A stretch of DNA of 7,275 nucleotides from a candidate division NC10 bacterium SPGG6. Lineage in GTDB: Bacteria; Methylomirabilota; Methylomirabilia; Methylomirabilales; CSP1-5. Below the pieces are notes generated by a model. It was given only the letters and a program-made list of their open reading frames with translations, searched no databases and was not told the origin of the DNA. The stretch lies in the NCBI GenBank assembly GCA_001643535.1, contig LXTG01000096.1, positions 1-7,275 on the forward strand, in the 5' to 3' direction. Each line of letters begins with the position of its first letter. Positions within the stretch are counted from its first letter, which is position 1. Below, one piece after another: positions 6,359 through 7,275 of this stretch. The position numbers were made by a program, and so were the translations under genes.

Positions 6359-7135
6359 TTAATGGGATAATGAGGTGTCAAGGGAAAAGCCTGTAATCCC
6401 AGCCAGGAAGCGGGTCGAGCGGATCCTGCGTCCCAACTTAAGCTCCAGGAAGGTCTGAAGCACCGATCGGAGCTCCTCCCTTACCTCGGGGTCCAGGCTC
6501 ACACGGCTCAAGTCCATGTCTCTACCGAGGGTCATTCGGAGAAACCCTAAGGCCGGCGGCGAGACAGGCATCGTCTCTATGGCCTCCGCCCGACAGGCGG
6601 GGCAGAGGAGACCCCCCTCGTTGAGCCCGAAACTCTGAATCCCCTCGGGCAGCCCTCCCCGACACCGGACACACTTGCCGAGCTCGGGGAGATAGCCGAG
6701 GGTTCTTAGGAGTCGGATCTCGAAGGCCCGCAGAATAACGGAAGGTTGCACTCCGGTGTTGAGAGCCCGCAGCGTCCCACCGATCAGGGCAAAGAGGTTC
6801 TCGCTCCCCTCCCCCTCCACTCCGGCCATCCCGCCAAGCTCGACCACTTCCGAGGCGGCGGTCAGAAGCTCCAGGGAGGTTCGAAGCGTGTGGTAGGGTT
6901 CCCGGAGGGCAAATTCGTTCAGGCGATGAAGATCGCTGTTGGGCCGCTCGAAATAGACGAGGTGGCCGTGCGTAAAAAGCTCGAGGCTGCCGCCGAATCG
7001 ACTCCGAATTCGCCGTGCGCCCGCGGCTACCGCACGAACTTTCCCGTAGCTTCGGGTGTAAAAGACGACGATCCGGTCCGCCTCCCCGAGATTGTGGCCC
7101 CCGATAACTATGGCTTCGCTGGATCTTAGCCCCAT
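6359..7135 (-). CDS. recO: DNA repair protein RecO
   Basis: RecO is the cytoplasmic recombination mediator of the RecFOR pathway: with RecR it loads RecA onto SSB-coated single-stranded DNA and it can anneal strands. The 258-residue product has the usual family length. Its N-terminus (SSEAIVIGGHNLGEADRIV, residues 5-23) matches the start of the OB-fold domain, which runs to about residue 80. The helical C-terminal part carries a four-cysteine zinc-binding motif, CVRC at 155-158 and CPAC at 178-181, as in the zinc-containing RecO subgroup. This ATG is the only ATG, GTG or TTG between the upstream in-frame stop (near 7212) and the conserved N-terminus, so the start is well fixed. There is no good Shine-Dalgarno sequence before it, unlike the genes downstream. 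It is the first gene of the run in this window, and glyQ follows after 103 nt. Identification is from motifs and overall pattern. Confidence 0.93.
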   Translation of the reverse strand: MGLRSSEAIVIGGHNLGEADRIVVFYTRSYGKVRAVAAGARRIRSRFGGSLELFTHGHLVYFERPNSDLHRLNEFALREPYHTLRTSLELLTAASEVVELGGMAGVEGEGSENLFALIGGTLRALNTGVQPSVILRAFEIRLLRTLGYLPELGKCVRCRGGLPEGIQSFGLNEGGLLCPACRAEAIETMPVSPPALGFLRMTLGRDMDLSRVSLDPEVREELRSVLQTFLELKLGRRIRSTRFLAGITGFSLDTSLSH

Positions 7136-7204
7136 CTCAGGGCCGTAGAGTATTCGATGTCCCGCCCTTCCACAAGCCCAATTCGCCCTATCCGGCCTTC
7201 CGGG

Positions 7205-7275
7205 CCCCTCCTAGTGCCGCACCAAACTATTTCTCGCCAACATTCCCCTCCGGTGCGGCACTTCCGCTAGGGGGG
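7205..7275. repeat. Inverted repeat upstream of recO
   Basis: AGTGCCGCACC (7213-7223) and GGTGCGGCACT (7252-7262) form a perfect 11-bp inverted repeat around a 28-nt AT-richer spacer. Each arm also contains a small odd-centred palindrome, GTGC-N-GCAC. The symmetry continues outside: CCTAG (7210-7214) mirrors CTAGG (7267-7271), then a C-run faces a G-run at the window edge, with six extra bases (7261-7266) on the right side. It could be a hairpin at the end of the upstream transcript, a paired operator ahead of recO, or the remains of a small repeat element. The right edge is cut by the window, so its full extent is unknown. Confidence 0.65.

Overview
This window is a bacterial housekeeping locus of fairly high GC (about 60% by eye). 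All five genes lie on the minus strand. In transcription order (right to left) they are recO (DNA repair mediator), glyQ and glyS (alpha and beta subunits of the bacterial alpha2-beta2 glycyl-tRNA synthetase), ppdK (pyruvate, phosphate dikinase) and a 95-residue exported protein of unknown function. The four large genes are intact and carry the landmark motifs of their families. No rRNA, tRNA, CRISPR array, transposase or phage gene is visible.

The split glyQ/glyS synthetase followed by ppdK, with recO upstream, is an arrangement I associate with Geobacter-type Desulfobacterota and relatives; NC10/Methylomirabilota-like lineages are also plausible. This is recalled knowledge plus inference, and the sequence alone does not fix the phylum.

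Layout: 7136-7275 is non-coding and holds a strong inverted repeat upstream of recO. recO is followed by a 103-nt gap with three potential hairpins just ahead of the glyQ ribosome binding site. glyQ and glyS are separated by an unusually wide 97-nt gap, almost filled by two facing arrays of degenerate 7-base repeats that can fold on each other right up to the glyS ribosome binding site. glyS and ppdK are 157 nt apart, with a leader hairpin before ppdK. The small gene follows ppdK after only 26 nt and has its own strong ribosome binding site, so the two are very probably co-transcribed. Positions 1-65 downstream of it hold no recognisable gene or terminator.

No convincing rho-independent terminator or sigma-70 promoter separates the genes, so one operon, possibly with internal promoters, is the simplest reading. 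RecO acts in recombinational repair and GlyRS charges tRNA-Gly, releasing AMP and PPi. PPDK interconverts pyruvate + ATP + Pi with PEP + AMP + PPi, so its glycolytic direction uses the two by-products of GlyRS. I see no clear new defence or biosynthetic system. The items most worth a second look are the intergenic repeat structures and the small exported protein.
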